Below, in pieces: positions 38,731-47,511 of a stretch of DNA of 64,000 nucleotides. The number at the start of each line of letters is the position of its first letter. Within the stretch, counting starts at the first letter, position 1. Where the stretch lies: NCBI RefSeq assembly GCF_040183065.1, contig NW_027185566.1, forward strand, positions 310,001-374,000, read 5' to 3'. A model generated the notes under the pieces. The model had not been told where the DNA came from and did not search any database. It was given only the letters and a program-made list of their open reading frames with translations. A program made the translations under genes and the position numbers. The DNA comes from Periplaneta americana. Lineage: Eukaryota; Arthropoda; Insecta; Blattodea; Blattidae.

Positions 38731-40128
38731 CTAAGATTCTTTATCCAATTCTATTAATTGAGAGGCAATTAGGTGGATATTTCCAGCTCCCATTGTCAAG
38801 ATAATATCATTTTCTGATGCTATATTTTTTACATAAAACAAAGTATCTTCCATATTTTTAGATACATAATAATGTTTAAAACCTAGTTTAGAAAGTTCAT
38901 CACCAAGCATTTCAGAGGAAATATTTTCATTATTAGTTTCTCTTGCACCGTAAATATTATCAATAATCAAAAAATCCGCTTTAGCTAGGGCAAGGGCAAA
39001 GGCTTTCATATGTTCTTTGGTTCTAGAATAAAGATGAGGTTGAAAAATAATAATAACACGACGAATGCTCTTATTCTGACTTTTTATTTGTTGAGCAGTA
39101 TCAATTGTAGTGCTGACTTCTGTTGGATGGTGAGCATAATCATCAATGATGTAAGCTCCTTTATAACGACCATGAAACTGAAATCTACGGTAAGGAGACT
39201 GGAATTTTTGCAATGCCTCTTTAATGGTGGAAGTAGGAATCTCTAAATATAGAGCTACTGCTATAGCCAACAAAGAATTATAAATATTATGTTTTCCTGG
39301 GATAGGTATGTTAAAACGGTCTATTTTTTTATTTTGGTAATAAATATCAAAAGAAGAGTTGAAACCTTCCATTACAATATTTTCTGCATAAACTCCGTTA
39401 TTAGGGACTAAACCGCATAGAAGATATTTTTTGTTAATGGAAGGGAGTAATTGCCTTATATAGGTGTCATCACCATTTAGTATGGCAATACCATAAAATG
39501 GAGTTCTATTGATGTAGTTTAAAAAGGCACTTAAGAGATTATCCATATTTTTATAGTAATCCATATGATCATTATCTATGTTGGTAATTACGGCTATCTC
39601 TGCAAACATATAATCAATAGATGCAAAGGCTTCACAAGCTTCGTAAACAATGTAATCTCCTTTTCCTAAATAGGCATTTTTATTAGGAAATTTAGTTGTT
39701 CCTCCCAGCATCAAGGACGGATGTAGATCTGCTTTTTCTAAGATAGCCCCAATAAGGGAAGTAGTGGTTGTTTTACCATGAGTTCCAGTAATACCAATGG
39801 GTTTTTTTAATTTTAGAAGTTCTCGTACCAGCTCAGCACGAGGGATGATGGGGATATTGAGAGCATAAGCTTTTTGAATTTCTGGATTCTCTTCTGGGAC
39901 AGCGTTAGAGTAAATAACTACAGCGGTATCTTCCAAAATATTAGAAGTTTTGTGTCCAATAAAGATTTGGGCCCCTCTTTGAGATAAAAAATCTGTAATA
40001 GAAGAAGACTTGAGATCGGATCCAGAGATTTGAAACCCCAAATCTAAAAAAATATTGGCAAGTCCGCTCATACCAGAACCGCCAATTCCGACAAAATGGA
40101 GTTTTTTGTTTTTTAAATCTGTAATCAT
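38731..40128 (-). CDS. murC: UDP-N-acetylmuramate-L-alanine ligase
   Basis: MurC adds L-alanine to UDP-MurNAc in the cytoplasm. The 465-residue protein has the nucleotide-binding GIGGSGMSGLANIF, the ATP loop GITGTHGKTTT, the metal region NIDNDHMDYY and HPTEVSTTID of the third domain. The ATG has no strong Shine-Dalgarno sequence, but the start aligns with the family. It is apart from the other mur ligases, downstream of an OmpA-like gene by 33 bases, in a minus-strand series with envelope genes. Confidence 0.97.
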   Translation of the reverse strand: MITDLKNKKLHFVGIGGSGMSGLANIFLDLGFQISGSDLKSSSITDFLSQRGAQIFIGHKTSNILEDTAVVIYSNAVPEENPEIQKAYALNIPIIPRAELVRELLKLKKPIGITGTHGKTTTTSLIGAILEKADLHPSLMLGGTTKFPNKNAYLGKGDYIVYEACEAFASIDYMFAEIAVITNIDNDHMDYYKNMDNLLSAFLNYINRTPFYGIAILNGDDTYIRQLLPSINKKYLLCGLVPNNGVYAENIVMEGFNSSFDIYYQNKKIDRFNIPIPGKHNIYNSLLAIAVALYLEIPTSTIKEALQKFQSPYRRFQFHGRYKGAYIIDDYAHHPTEVSTTIDTAQQIKSQNKSIRRVIIIFQPHLYSRTKEHMKAFALALAKADFLIIDNIYGARETNNENISSEMLGDELSKLGFKHYYVSKNMEDTLFYVKNIASENDIILTMGAGNIHLIASQLIELDKES

Positions 40129-40161
40129 GGCAGTTAAAGATACTGATTTTTCTACTCAAAG

Positions 40162-41193
40162 TCAATTCACTGGGGAATTTGCCACGGGTAGTTTTGGAAA
40201 AATCCAAATTTCTGTCCTTCTATCATTTCCATCGGTGCTAGGTTCATAAAAAGAACGACCAGCGGCCATGAGTAAGGTAGGATTAACACCGAGTTCTTCT
40301 GTGAGGTAACGAACAACCATAGCTCCTCTGGTTGTGGAAAGTTCCCAATTAGTAGGGTAAAAATCACTCAAATTTTTTCCAATTGGTTTTGAATCAGCGT
40401 GTCCTACGACCATAACAATTTTATCTTTCAAGTTTTTTATTGTGGGTACAATTTTTCTCAATGCTTCCTCTCCTTCTGGAGAAATAGAGACCTCTGCTTC
40501 TCTAAAAAGAATATTACCATTCAGTTTAACTTTAATTGTTTGGTTATCATTGGTTACAGACATTTGACCCTCTTGAATTTCAGATGCCAAAGAATCTTCC
40601 AAATCTTTTTGTGTGGATTGCATATCTTGAGTAATGCTAGGAGTATTATCTTCTTTTGCCCCAATCATGGACTTCATTTTTGTTTCTAATTGAGAAATAC
40701 GATTTTCCAGATTTTGTAAAGATTTTGCGATGTCTTGATTATTTATATCTTCTGATTCTATTGGATTTACCGCAGAATTAGGAATTTGATTGGGAGTATT
40801 TTCTAATTTTGAAATCTCTTGACTTAAGCGGTCTAATTCTGTCTTAGCCTCTTTCAATTTTGTGTCTGTGGACATCAGTTCTTGTTGTAAATTTTGTACT
40901 TGAGTTTGCTTTTCGTCTAAGGGCATTTCTTTCCCAGTATCTCCATTAATGAGATTGTTGAGTCTAACTTGTAAACCAGATAGGTAAACATTTAAATCAC
41001 TGAGCTGATTTTGTAGTCTGAAAATACGATTTTGTAATGTTGGAATATCGTTAGAGGTACTCGGTGCATTTTGTTGTGTTGTATTTTCATTGTTTATTTC
41101 TGTCGGATTATCTACCGTTGTAGTAGTTTGAGCATAAATGTCAGGTGCTACTAAAATTAAAATTAACAGTAAAAATTTAAGCTTTTGTTTCAT
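40162..41193 (-). CDS. OmpA-like peptidoglycan-binding protein with coiled coil
   Basis: The 343-residue protein has a signal peptide (cleavage likely after IYA), a coiled-coil region (about 50-190) and a C-terminal OmpA/MotB domain: ILFREAEVSISPEGEEAL, VVGHADSKPIG, NWELSTTRGAMVVRYL, and the arginine pair in DRRTEIWIF. The OmpA domain should bind peptidoglycan from the periplasm. It lacks the MotB membrane plug, so I call it OmpA-like rather than MotB. Its ATG lies inside the flgJ-type gene (17-base overlap), so the two are translated together. Confidence 0.8.
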   Translation of the reverse strand: MKQKLKFLLLILILVAPDIYAQTTTTVDNPTEINNENTTQQNAPSTSNDIPTLQNRIFRLQNQLSDLNVYLSGLQVRLNNLINGDTGKEMPLDEKQTQVQNLQQELMSTDTKLKEAKTELDRLSQEISKLENTPNQIPNSAVNPIESEDINNQDIAKSLQNLENRISQLETKMKSMIGAKEDNTPSITQDMQSTQKDLEDSLASEIQEGQMSVTNDNQTIKVKLNGNILFREAEVSISPEGEEALRKIVPTIKNLKDKIVMVVGHADSKPIGKNLSDFYPTNWELSTTRGAMVVRYLTEELGVNPTLLMAAGRSFYEPSTDGNDRRTEIWIFPKLPVANSPVN

Positions 41194-41509
41194 ACTTTTG
41201 TCCTTGTGTTAAAGATTCATATACCATATTAGCAAGTCCTAGTGGGCTTGTTGTTGCGGAATCTTGGGCATACTGATCTAATAACATATCTTTAAAAATA
41301 TCTTCTCCCATACTAGTTTTAAACAGAGTGGAGTCTTTGTTTAAACTACTAATAGTTTTTTTCATTTCTTTATAAAGCTGTCCAATAAAAATAGATTCAA
41401 ACTGTTGGCTGACTTTCATCAATTCTTTATTGGTAGCATTCTTTCTTGGAACCTGTAATCCTTCTGTGGAGTAACTGTATGATACTGGGTTGGTTGGAGT
41501 TATTTCCAT
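41177..41509 (-). CDS. Flagellar rod-binding protein (FlgJ N-terminal domain only)
   Basis: The 110-residue protein corresponds to the rod-binding domain of FlgJ: NKELMKVSQQFESIFIGQLY, then EDIFKDMLLDQYAQDSA and GLANMVYESL. It lacks the muramidase domain that follows in enteric FlgJ, as in other bacteria with a split or absent lytic domain, so it caps rod assembly and needs a separate enzyme. A strong AAAAGGAAAAG site precedes the ATG. The gene sits between a SPOR-domain gene and an OmpA-like gene, both peptidoglycan-binding types. Confidence 0.85.
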   Translation of the reverse strand: MEITPTNPVSYSYSTEGLQVPRKNATNKELMKVSQQFESIFIGQLYKEMKKTISSLNKDSTLFKTSMGEDIFKDMLLDQYAQDSATTSPLGLANMVYESLTQGQKYETKA

Positions 41510-41522
41510 ATTGCTTTTCCTT

Positions 41523-42278
41523 TTAGAGCTTAATGATCAAAGTATCTGTGAGTTTTAATTTCTTTTTGATCTGATTTTGAAAATCTCGAGCATCTTTTTG
41601 AGATTCAAAACCAAGAGCACTGACTCTATAAAGTACACCTATTTTTAACATATTAATATTATGATAACCCATTTTGGCCAAATTATTTTTAAGTGCTATA
41701 GCATTTTGTTCATTTTTTACTGTTACCATCCTAACAGCCCATTTTCCATTGGAATTTTTCAAATGAGGAATAATACCATTACCTTGTGCAATATTAGAGG
41801 GTTTAATTACTGGTTTTATAGGTGTATTATCAACATCTGTAGGTTTTTGTTTGATAACTACTGGATTTGTATTGACAGGGGGAGTAGCCTCCAAACTGGA
41901 GGTATCCATAGGTGCAATATCATTTTCTGTAGTTATGGTTTGGCTAGGTAAAGTACCAGCGGGAGTGCTACTGGCGGCAGCAGAATCTAGTGCTTCTAGA
42001 TTGTCTCCAGCATAGACATTGTCCATGTTAGACCCTGTATTATCATTCATTCCTACCAGTGGAGTTACATCTACAGAATTGTTCGGCATAATTTTAAAAT
42101 AATCTGCGGTAGCTCTTTGTTGCCCTACCCAATATCCCAAAATAAAAACAAAACTGACGATAAAAAAAGCTAAAACAACAGTCCAAAATACCTTTGTTTT
42201 ATCAACTCTATCTATTTCTTCTAAACCTTGCGTTGAAGGGATAATCACTTTTTGTTCATCAAAATGTTGCTCACTCAT
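41523..42278 (-). CDS. SPOR-domain membrane protein
   Basis: The 251-residue protein has a cytoplasmic N-terminus, one membrane helix (about 30-52), a Pro/Thr/Asn-rich periplasmic linker, and a C-terminal SPOR domain (about 180-251: KWAVRMVTVKNEQNAIALKN, then YHNINMLKIGVLYRVSALGF). SPOR domains bind denuded septal glycan, so a role in division or septal wall is likely. I use ATG 42278, six bases after AAGGAAG; the longer frame to 42314 lacks a site. It overlaps the coaE stop by eight bases. Confidence 0.8.
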   Translation of the reverse strand: MSEQHFDEQKVIIPSTQGLEEIDRVDKTKVFWTVVLAFFIVSFVFILGYWVGQQRATADYFKIMPNNSVDVTPLVGMNDNTGSNMDNVYAGDNLEALDSAAASSTPAGTLPSQTITTENDIAPMDTSSLEATPPVNTNPVVIKQKPTDVDNTPIKPVIKPSNIAQGNGIIPHLKNSNGKWAVRMVTVKNEQNAIALKNNLAKMGYHNINMLKIGVLYRVSALGFESQKDARDFQNQIKKKLKLTDTLIIKL

Positions 42279-42870
42279 GTATATCTTCCTTAAGTTGTGC
42301 ATACAGCCGTTCAAATTTTCTTTGTAATTCTATTTGATCTAGACTATTATCTATAACAATGTCGGAAGGTTTAAAAAAATGATTATCCTTTTTTTGTTTT
42401 TCTAAAAGTTTTTTCAGTATTTCTGGGGTGAGATAGGTTTTTCTTTCCAAGATTCTTTGTATGAGTAATTCTTTATATACACGAATTTGAATGATGAGAT
42501 GACAGAGCGAATCTAATTCCATTTGAAATAACAATGCAGCATGAAGAACAATCTTTTTGTTTGGGGATTGTTGTATAATTTGAATAATTTGATTTTTCAT
42601 TTTAGGATGCATATACTCATTTAATTTATTGAGCTCTGCATCATGGTGAAATACAATCTCTCCAAGTGAAGAAGGAACAATTTTTCCGTTGCTATCTAAT
42701 ATTTGAGATCCAAATAGCTTTGAGAGATCATGAATGGTCTGTTTGCTTTGTAGAATCTCTTTTCCTACTGAATCTACATCAATAACATGCCAACCTTTAA
42801 GAAAAAACAGATGGGCAAGAACATTCTTGCCCGATCCCATTAGTCCAGTAATTCCGAAAACTGTTGGCAT
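42271..42870 (-). CDS. coaE: Dephospho-CoA kinase
   Basis: CoaE carries out the last step of coenzyme A synthesis. The 199-residue protein has the P-loop GITGLMGSGKN, the IDVDSVGKEIL segment and HPKMKNQI. The P-loop ends GKN, where most families have GKS or GKT; I recall the same variant in treponemes, so it may be a lineage trait. The ATG 42870 overlaps the gltX stop (TAATG). It is followed by the SPOR gene with overlap. Confidence 0.9.
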   Translation of the reverse strand: MPTVFGITGLMGSGKNVLAHLFFLKGWHVIDVDSVGKEILQSKQTIHDLSKLFGSQILDSNGKIVPSSLGEIVFHHDAELNKLNEYMHPKMKNQIIQIIQQSPNKKIVLHAALLFQMELDSLCHLIIQIRVYKELLIQRILERKTYLTPEILKKLLEKQKKDNHFFKPSDIVIDNSLDQIELQRKFERLYAQLKEDIHE

Positions 42871-44282
42871 TACTTCCAAAGTTGAAGACGTCTTAACAGT
42901 CTTTCTTTTCCTAGTAGAGCCATTGTTTCAAAAATAGCAGGTCCATGTTCTTGCCCAGTTACAAAAACTCTTAGAGGCATAAAGAGTTCTTTTCCTTTGA
43001 GATCCATTTCTTTTCCTAAATTTTTAACTTGAGCTTCTATTTCATCAGCAGTAAATCCATCTGGTAAATTACCGATTATGGTTTCCAATTTTGGAATCAT
43101 ACTTTTATACGGATCCACAAACCAAGAGGAAGATTTATCGAAGTCTTCGTTGAAAAATATAGAAGTCAGTTCTACAATCTGTGCAAGGAATTCTAGACCA
43201 CCAGCGGTAATTTCGAATATTTTTTCCAATTGTGCGGAGCTATATGATTTTAAATCAGGGTAAGCCGCTTCCATATAAGGTACTAATAAGGCATTTCTCT
43301 CGGTAATCGGTAGCTCTTTAATATAAAGGCTATTGATAAATCGGAATTTTTGAATGTCAAACTTGGAAGAGCCCTTAGTAATTCTATCAGGGGTAAAAAG
43401 TTCAATCAACTCATCCATAGAGAGTTTTTCTTTGTCTGTAGCTGGGGTAAAACCCAAAGTGGCTAAATAATTAATAATAGCCCCTTTTAAATACCCTAGT
43501 TTTCTATATTCTTGTAGAGATGTTGCTCCATGTCTTTTGGAGAGCTTGGAGCCATCTGGTGCTAAAAGTAAGGGAGTATGTCCCATTTTTGGAATGGGGG
43601 CCCCTAAAGCACGATAAACCAAAATTTGTTTTGCAGCATTGGTTAAGTGTTCTTGCGCTCTCATAATATGAGTTACACCCATTAGAATATCATCCACAGT
43701 AACACAGAAGTTGTAAACGGCAATACCATTGGACCTTAAGATGATAAAATCTCCAAACATCCCTTTTTTCATAACAACATGACCTTTTATCATATCATCC
43801 ATTTCTATATCTTCTTGGGCTACTTTTAAGCGAATAGCAAATTTTTCCCCTTTATCTACACGAGCTTGAACCTGTTCTGGGGTTAAATTTTTACATGTTC
43901 CATCATAAATGGGAGGTCGTTTCTCGGCGGTAGCTTTTTCTCTTTTTGCTTTGAGTTCTTCATCAGAACAAAAACAAGCAAATGCTTTTCCTTCATTTAA
44001 CAGTCTATGGGCATATTCTTTATAGATATCTAACCGTTCAGATTGTCGAATTGCATTAGGTAAATTTCCCTCATCAAATTTTAATCCAAGCCAATCCAAA
44101 TTGGCACGAAGTTCCATCTCATCTTCTCTTTTAGAACGAGCTAAATCCGTATCCTCAATACGGAGAATGAGTTTTCCTTTGTTATGTCTTGCAAAAAGAT
44201 AGTTCCATATGGCACTGCGAGTGTTTCCAACATGGATACTCCCCGTAGGAGACGGGGCAAAACGTGTAACTACACCAGACAT
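42870..44282 (-). CDS. gltX: Glutamyl-tRNA synthetase
   Basis: GltX charges tRNA-Glu. The class I signature is seen in FAPSPTGSIHVGNTRSAI (HIGH-type) and the KMSKS-type loop in GSKLSKRHGA, with LILRIEDTDLARS between. The 470-residue length is normal. It has a strong AAGGAGGACAAA site and heads the gltX-coaE-SPOR-flgJ-OmpA-murC-nth series. No glutaminyl-tRNA synthetase is in the window, so whether it also charges tRNA-Gln cannot be judged. Confidence 0.97.
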   Translation of the reverse strand: MSGVVTRFAPSPTGSIHVGNTRSAIWNYLFARHNKGKLILRIEDTDLARSKREDEMELRANLDWLGLKFDEGNLPNAIRQSERLDIYKEYAHRLLNEGKAFACFCSDEELKAKREKATAEKRPPIYDGTCKNLTPEQVQARVDKGEKFAIRLKVAQEDIEMDDMIKGHVVMKKGMFGDFIILRSNGIAVYNFCVTVDDILMGVTHIMRAQEHLTNAAKQILVYRALGAPIPKMGHTPLLLAPDGSKLSKRHGATSLQEYRKLGYLKGAIINYLATLGFTPATDKEKLSMDELIELFTPDRITKGSSKFDIQKFRFINSLYIKELPITERNALLVPYMEAAYPDLKSYSSAQLEKIFEITAGGLEFLAQIVELTSIFFNEDFDKSSSWFVDPYKSMIPKLETIIGNLPDGFTADEIEAQVKNLGKEMDLKGKELFMPLRVFVTGQEHGPAIFETMALLGKERLLRRLQLWK

Positions 44283-44332
44283 TTTGTCCTCCTTTTATTA
44301 CGCTAAATAATAGCCGTGTCAGCAAGATAATT

Positions 44333-44350
44333 TTTACTACAAGTAGTAAA
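44333..44350. promoter_or_regulatory. Perfect 18-base dyad upstream of gltX
   Basis: TTTACTAC and GTAGTAAA flank a two-base centre, forming an exact inverted repeat 51-68 bases before the gltX start in the non-coding gap. It could be an operator for the gltX series, since it lies in the right place relative to the ATG. No regulator family can be assigned. The remaining part of 44283-44515 shows no gene. Confidence 0.4.
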
Positions 44351-44515
44351 CTCTATCAGTATTTCCCTTTTTGAAAAGAAAAATGATAATGAGAGCAAAA
44401 AAGACACATTCATTTTCATAAATTACAATTTAAAAAAGGCACTGATTTTAAAATAGCACTTTTTAAGGATAAAGGAAAGTATTTTACAAAATAGTTCCTC
44501 GGTTTTCAGGAAAGA

Positions 44516-44599
44516 TACGAAAGGGGGGACTTGAACCCCCACTCCTCAAAGAGGCCTAGGACCTAAACCTAGTGTGTCTACCAATTTCACCACTCTCGC
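44516..44599 (-). tRNA. tRNA-Leu (anticodon UAG)
   Basis: The minus strand folds with acceptor GCGAGAG/CTTTCGT, anticodon stem CTAGG/CCTAG enclosing loop TTTAGGT (anticodon TAG), a class II variable arm, and T arm GGGGG TTCAAGT CCCCC. The 3' CCA is not encoded, so a CCA-adding enzyme is needed. A short imperfect hairpin follows the 3' end. Confidence 0.95.
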
Positions 44600-44608
44600 A
44601 TGACATGA

Positions 44609-44637
44609 AATTTAGCTTTTCTTTATCCTAAAGTCAA
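44609..44637 (-). promoter_or_regulatory. Predicted promoter of tRNA-Leu
   Basis: TTGACT (44632-44637) and TAAATT (44609-44614) on the minus strand are 17 bases apart and nine bases from the mature 5' end. This is the closest match to the housekeeping consensus in the window. Confidence 0.7.
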
Positions 44638-44662
44638 GGAGATTTCTTTCTTTTTGAAAATT

Positions 44663-46624
44663 TTAGTTTTCCAATTGTTTCTTTTGTTCTTCCAGGTCAG
44701 AGTATTCTGCGTAAATTTTTTCAATTTCTTCCTCTTGAGATAAAATCATTTGATGCAGTTCTTGAGCTTTTTGGTAATCTGTATAATATTCTTCTTGAAA
44801 TTGTTTGTCTTTGAGTTCTACTAGTTTTTGTTCTCGGTTTTCTATGGTTTTTACAATAGCTTGGAGCTGTTTTTCTATATTTTTAATCAGTAATTTTTCC
44901 TCTTTAGATAAAGTTTTTGAAGCAATATTTTTCTCATTTTCTTCTTTGAGTTTTTTTACTTCTTGTATTACTGAGGGGGAATCATAAGAAATTTCTTCAT
45001 AGGCATCAAATCTTGTTTTGTAGAACATAAGAATTTGGAAAATATCTGCCCAGCTTTCTTGATGCATAGATTTGAGTTTCTGCTCTTGGAGTAAATAGAC
45101 ATGTGGCTTGAGATCTCTTAAAATTTTACGGTTGTGGGTAACAATAATCAGAGTGCCTTTGTATTCCTGTAAAATACGGCTAATTCCCTCAATAGATGGA
45201 ATATCCATATGGTTAGTGGGTTCGTCTAATATTAAAAAATTGGAATTTTTTAAAAGTAAAGTGAGAATTCGTAGTTTACTTTGTTCCCCACCAGATAAAG
45301 TTTCAATAGGTCTATCAGCTCGAAGATGGAAACCAGAAAGAGCTTGATGGTATTCTTGCATTTCATATTGAGATTTAAATTTTTGCTCTAAATATTGAAG
45401 TGCTGTTAGTTTTCCGTATTCCTTGCTCAAAGTTTTGTCTTCTTGAACGAAATATCCATGTTCTAAGCCTTGCCCATATTGGATTTTAGGATTTTTTTTT
45501 TGAATAGCTCCTATCATTTGAGTAAGAAGTAATGTTTTTCCTGTTCCATTAGGAGCTAAAATTGCTATTTTTTCGCCTCTTTCTACGGTCAAATCTAGAT
45601 CTCTAAAGAAGATTCGATTTTCTAACTGAAAATTAAAATTTTGTATTTTAAGAACGGGATTAAAAGGCTTGTTAAGTGGACGATGATGAAAATAAAGAGG
45701 CTTTTGATTTTGATGATGGACTTCGTAATGGTTTAGCTCCTCTTCTAGTTTGTCCAATCTTTTTTGCATACTTTGAGCCTGCGTACTCCTAGTACCAGCT
45801 TTAAATTTTTCGATAGTAGGTTTAAGTTTTTTAATTTGGTCCTCTAGTTCAGAATACTTTTTTTGGTACAATTCTTTTCTTTGTTCCAGATTTTTTAAAT
45901 ATTCATTATATCCACCTTTTACTTTAACGAGGTTGTAATTTTCTATACTTACAGTATGAGTGGCAACTTTATTAATAAACTCTGTGTCATGCGAGACGAA
46001 AAAAACTGTGCCAGAATATTTTTTTAAGAAATTTTCTAAAAATAATATATTTTTCAAATCTAAATGGTTAGTAGGTTCATCCAAAATTAATAAATCTGGT
46101 TTTTGTATCAAAACTTCTGCTAATAAGGCTCTTCTGAGTTCTCCACCTGAAAATGTGTTGATGGGACGATGAAAATCTTCCTTTTCTTTGAAACCCAAAC
46201 CCTCTAAAACTTTTTCTGTTTCGTAGATATAATGAAATCCGCCCTGTCTTTCAAAACGGGAAAGTTGTTCTCCATATTGTTCCAAAATTTCGGGACTTCT
46301 GGGATTTTGTTCGAGTTCTTTTTCAATTTTTAACAGCTTTTTATATTCTTTGTCAATGGGGAGTTTTTGGGTTACAAAATCTAACAAAGAAAGTTTGGAA
46401 TCTGGAAGTTTTTGGGCAATAGATAAAATCAAGCCTTTGGAAGGAAGTTGTACAGTGCCATCATATTCCGTATCTTTTTTTAAAATGATATTGAGAAGAG
46501 TTGTTTTTCCACTTCCATTAGGTGCAATTAAACAAGTTCTCTCTTTTTCAAAAAGAGAAAAAGATGCATTATGGAAGAGTTCTTTATGACCGAAATTTTT
46601 AGAAAGTTCTTTAATAATCAGCAC
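44663..46624 (-). CDS. ABC-F family ATPase
   Basis: ABC-F proteins act on the ribosome, aiding translation or antibiotic resistance, and lack membrane segments. The 653-residue protein has two ATPase domains: Walker A IAPNGSGKTTLLNI and APNGTGKTLLLTQ, signatures FSGGELRRALLAEVL and LSGGEQSKLRILTLL, Walker B LLILDEPTNHLDL and FLILDEPTNHMD. A linker coiled coil lies between them and a second coiled coil forms the C-terminus (about 555-653), as in Uup. It is close to Uup/YfmR types; the exact subgroup is not clear. It lies between tRNA-Leu and tRNA-Arg. Confidence 0.9.
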   Translation of the reverse strand: MLIIKELSKNFGHKELFHNASFSLFEKERTCLIAPNGSGKTTLLNIILKKDTEYDGTVQLPSKGLILSIAQKLPDSKLSLLDFVTQKLPIDKEYKKLLKIEKELEQNPRSPEILEQYGEQLSRFERQGGFHYIYETEKVLEGLGFKEKEDFHRPINTFSGGELRRALLAEVLIQKPDLLILDEPTNHLDLKNILFLENFLKKYSGTVFFVSHDTEFINKVATHTVSIENYNLVKVKGGYNEYLKNLEQRKELYQKKYSELEDQIKKLKPTIEKFKAGTRSTQAQSMQKRLDKLEEELNHYEVHHQNQKPLYFHHRPLNKPFNPVLKIQNFNFQLENRIFFRDLDLTVERGEKIAILAPNGTGKTLLLTQMIGAIQKKNPKIQYGQGLEHGYFVQEDKTLSKEYGKLTALQYLEQKFKSQYEMQEYHQALSGFHLRADRPIETLSGGEQSKLRILTLLLKNSNFLILDEPTNHMDIPSIEGISRILQEYKGTLIIVTHNRKILRDLKPHVYLLQEQKLKSMHQESWADIFQILMFYKTRFDAYEEISYDSPSVIQEVKKLKEENEKNIASKTLSKEEKLLIKNIEKQLQAIVKTIENREQKLVELKDKQFQEEYYTDYQKAQELHQMILSQEEEIEKIYAEYSDLEEQKKQLEN

Positions 46625-46690
46625 TATTGCCTCTATTTTTTAGTAATATTGGACTCCTATGTGAAAATGGATTATCTCTTAAGATAGAAG

Positions 46691-46764
46691 CGCGTTCGGT
46701 AGGACTCGAACCTACGACCTTTGGATTCGAAGTCCAAAGCTCTATCCAACTGAGCTACGAACGC
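46691..46764 (-). tRNA. tRNA-Arg (anticodon UCG)
   Basis: Acceptor GCGTTCG/CGAACGC, D arm GCTC/GAGC, anticodon stem TTGGA/TCCAA with loop CTTCGAA (anticodon TCG), and T arm GTAGG TTCGAGT CCTAC are all present. No encoded CCA. It is expressed from its own promoter upstream. Confidence 0.96.
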
Positions 46765-46775
46765 AATACACAATA

Positions 46776-46803
46776 AATATAGTCATAAAAAAAGAGAAAT
46801 CAA
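46776..46803 (-). promoter_or_regulatory. Predicted promoter of tRNA-Arg(UCG)
   Basis: TTGATT (46798-46803) and TATATT (46776-46781) on the minus strand, 16 bases apart, end 11 bases before the mature 5' end. The same pair occurs before tRNA-Pro. Confidence 0.65.
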
Positions 46804-46811
46804 ACTCTATG

Positions 46812-46839
46812 GAAAAAATGAAAAAAACTTGTAAAGTTT
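46812..46839 (-). terminator. Terminator-like hairpin downstream of the His tRNA transcript
   Basis: On the minus strand AAACTT and AAGTTT (46825-46839) pair around a three-base loop and are followed by U-runs (UUUU, then UUUUUU). The stem is weak and AT-rich, but placement before the next promoter fits. Confidence 0.35.
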
Positions 46840-47088
46840 CAGAATGTCCGTAAAAATCAGCCAAATGAGGGGTATAAAAAGATGGAAGTTTAGCCTAGGA
46901 TATTGTTACTTATTGCTACCAAAATAGAGAATTTATAGATAAGATATAATCGTTAGAAAAATACGAGAGTTGGTTTATGAACACCTCATAAGAACATGAA
47001 AGCACACAAATTTCCAGAAAGATTTTTCTTAATTAAGAAACACACCCAAGCATTTAAACTGGGACTCTTAAAAAAATAATGAAAAAGG

Positions 47089-47161
47089 GGTGAGTGACGG
47101 GGATCGAACCCGCGACAACCGGAACCACAACCCGGGGCTCTGCCACTGAGCTACACCCACC
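47089..47161 (-). tRNA. tRNA-His (anticodon GUG)
   Basis: Acceptor GTGGGTG/CACTCAC with the extra G at -1 opposite C73, the hallmark of tRNA-His. Anticodon stem CCGGG/TCCGG with loop TTGTGGT (anticodon GTG) and T arm GCGGG TTCGATC CCCGT. No full CCA encoded. It lies 16 bases after tRNA-Arg(UCU), so the two are probably cotranscribed. Confidence 0.96.
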
Positions 47162-47177
47162 ATAACGAATCTTGTAA

Positions 47178-47251
47178 CGTGCCGGGTAGGGGTCGAACCT
47201 ACGACCTACAGCTTAGAAGGCTGTTGCTCTATCCAATTGAGCTACCGGCAC
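47178..47251 (-). tRNA. tRNA-Arg (anticodon UCU)
   Basis: Acceptor GTGCCGG/CCGGCAC, anticodon stem ACAGC/GCTGT with loop CTTCTAA (anticodon TCT), and T arm GTAGG TTCGACC CCTAC. It would read AGA/AGG codons, which are common in the genes here. No encoded CCA. Confidence 0.96.
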
Positions 47252-47263
47252 AACGACATATTA

Positions 47264-47292
47264 ATAATAATCAACATACCATAAAAAAGCAA
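47264..47292 (-). promoter_or_regulatory. Predicted promoter of tRNA-Arg(UCU)-tRNA-His
   Basis: TTGCTT (47287-47292) and TATTAT (47264-47269) on the minus strand are 17 bases apart, 12 bases before the tRNA-Arg 5' end. Confidence 0.6.
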
Positions 47293-47423
47293 GTGAAAAA
47301 CAAATAATTTTTTGCGATTTATCATTGGTATTACGAGAAATAATCGATTTTGACTTACTAAAAAAGAAATCTCCATCTTACAACTAACAAACAAAAATAC
47401 AAAGCTAAGTGGAGCAATAAAAA

Positions 47424-47497
47424 TCGGGGTGGAGAGACTTGAACTCCCGACCCTTTGTACCCAAAACAAATGCGCTACCAAGCTGCGCTACACCCCG
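47424..47497 (-). tRNA. tRNA-Pro (anticodon UGG)
   Basis: Acceptor CGGGGTG/CACCCCG, anticodon stem TTTGT/ACAAA with loop TTTGGGT (anticodon TGG), and T arm GGGAG TTCAAGT CTCTC. Followed by a short T-run. No encoded CCA. Confidence 0.96.
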
Positions 47498-47511
47498 AGA
47501 TGAACTAATAA

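Larger units (their letters stand above)
46765..47088. other. Non-coding gap between tRNA-Arg(UCG) and tRNA-His
   Basis: This 324-base stretch holds the promoter of tRNA-Arg(UCG), a terminator-like hairpin and an AT-rich 16-base palindrome at 47025-47040. I see no supported gene or known RNA in the rest. Confidence 0.6.

Noticed and set aside
47025-47040. 16-base palindrome of A and T with one C/G step per arm
   Set aside because: Such AT palindromes are expected by chance in this AT-rich gap and no gene start lies next to it.
47242-47481. 79-codon minus-strand frame across tRNA-Pro and tRNA-Arg
   Set aside because: It overlaps two well-folded tRNA genes and has no start signal.
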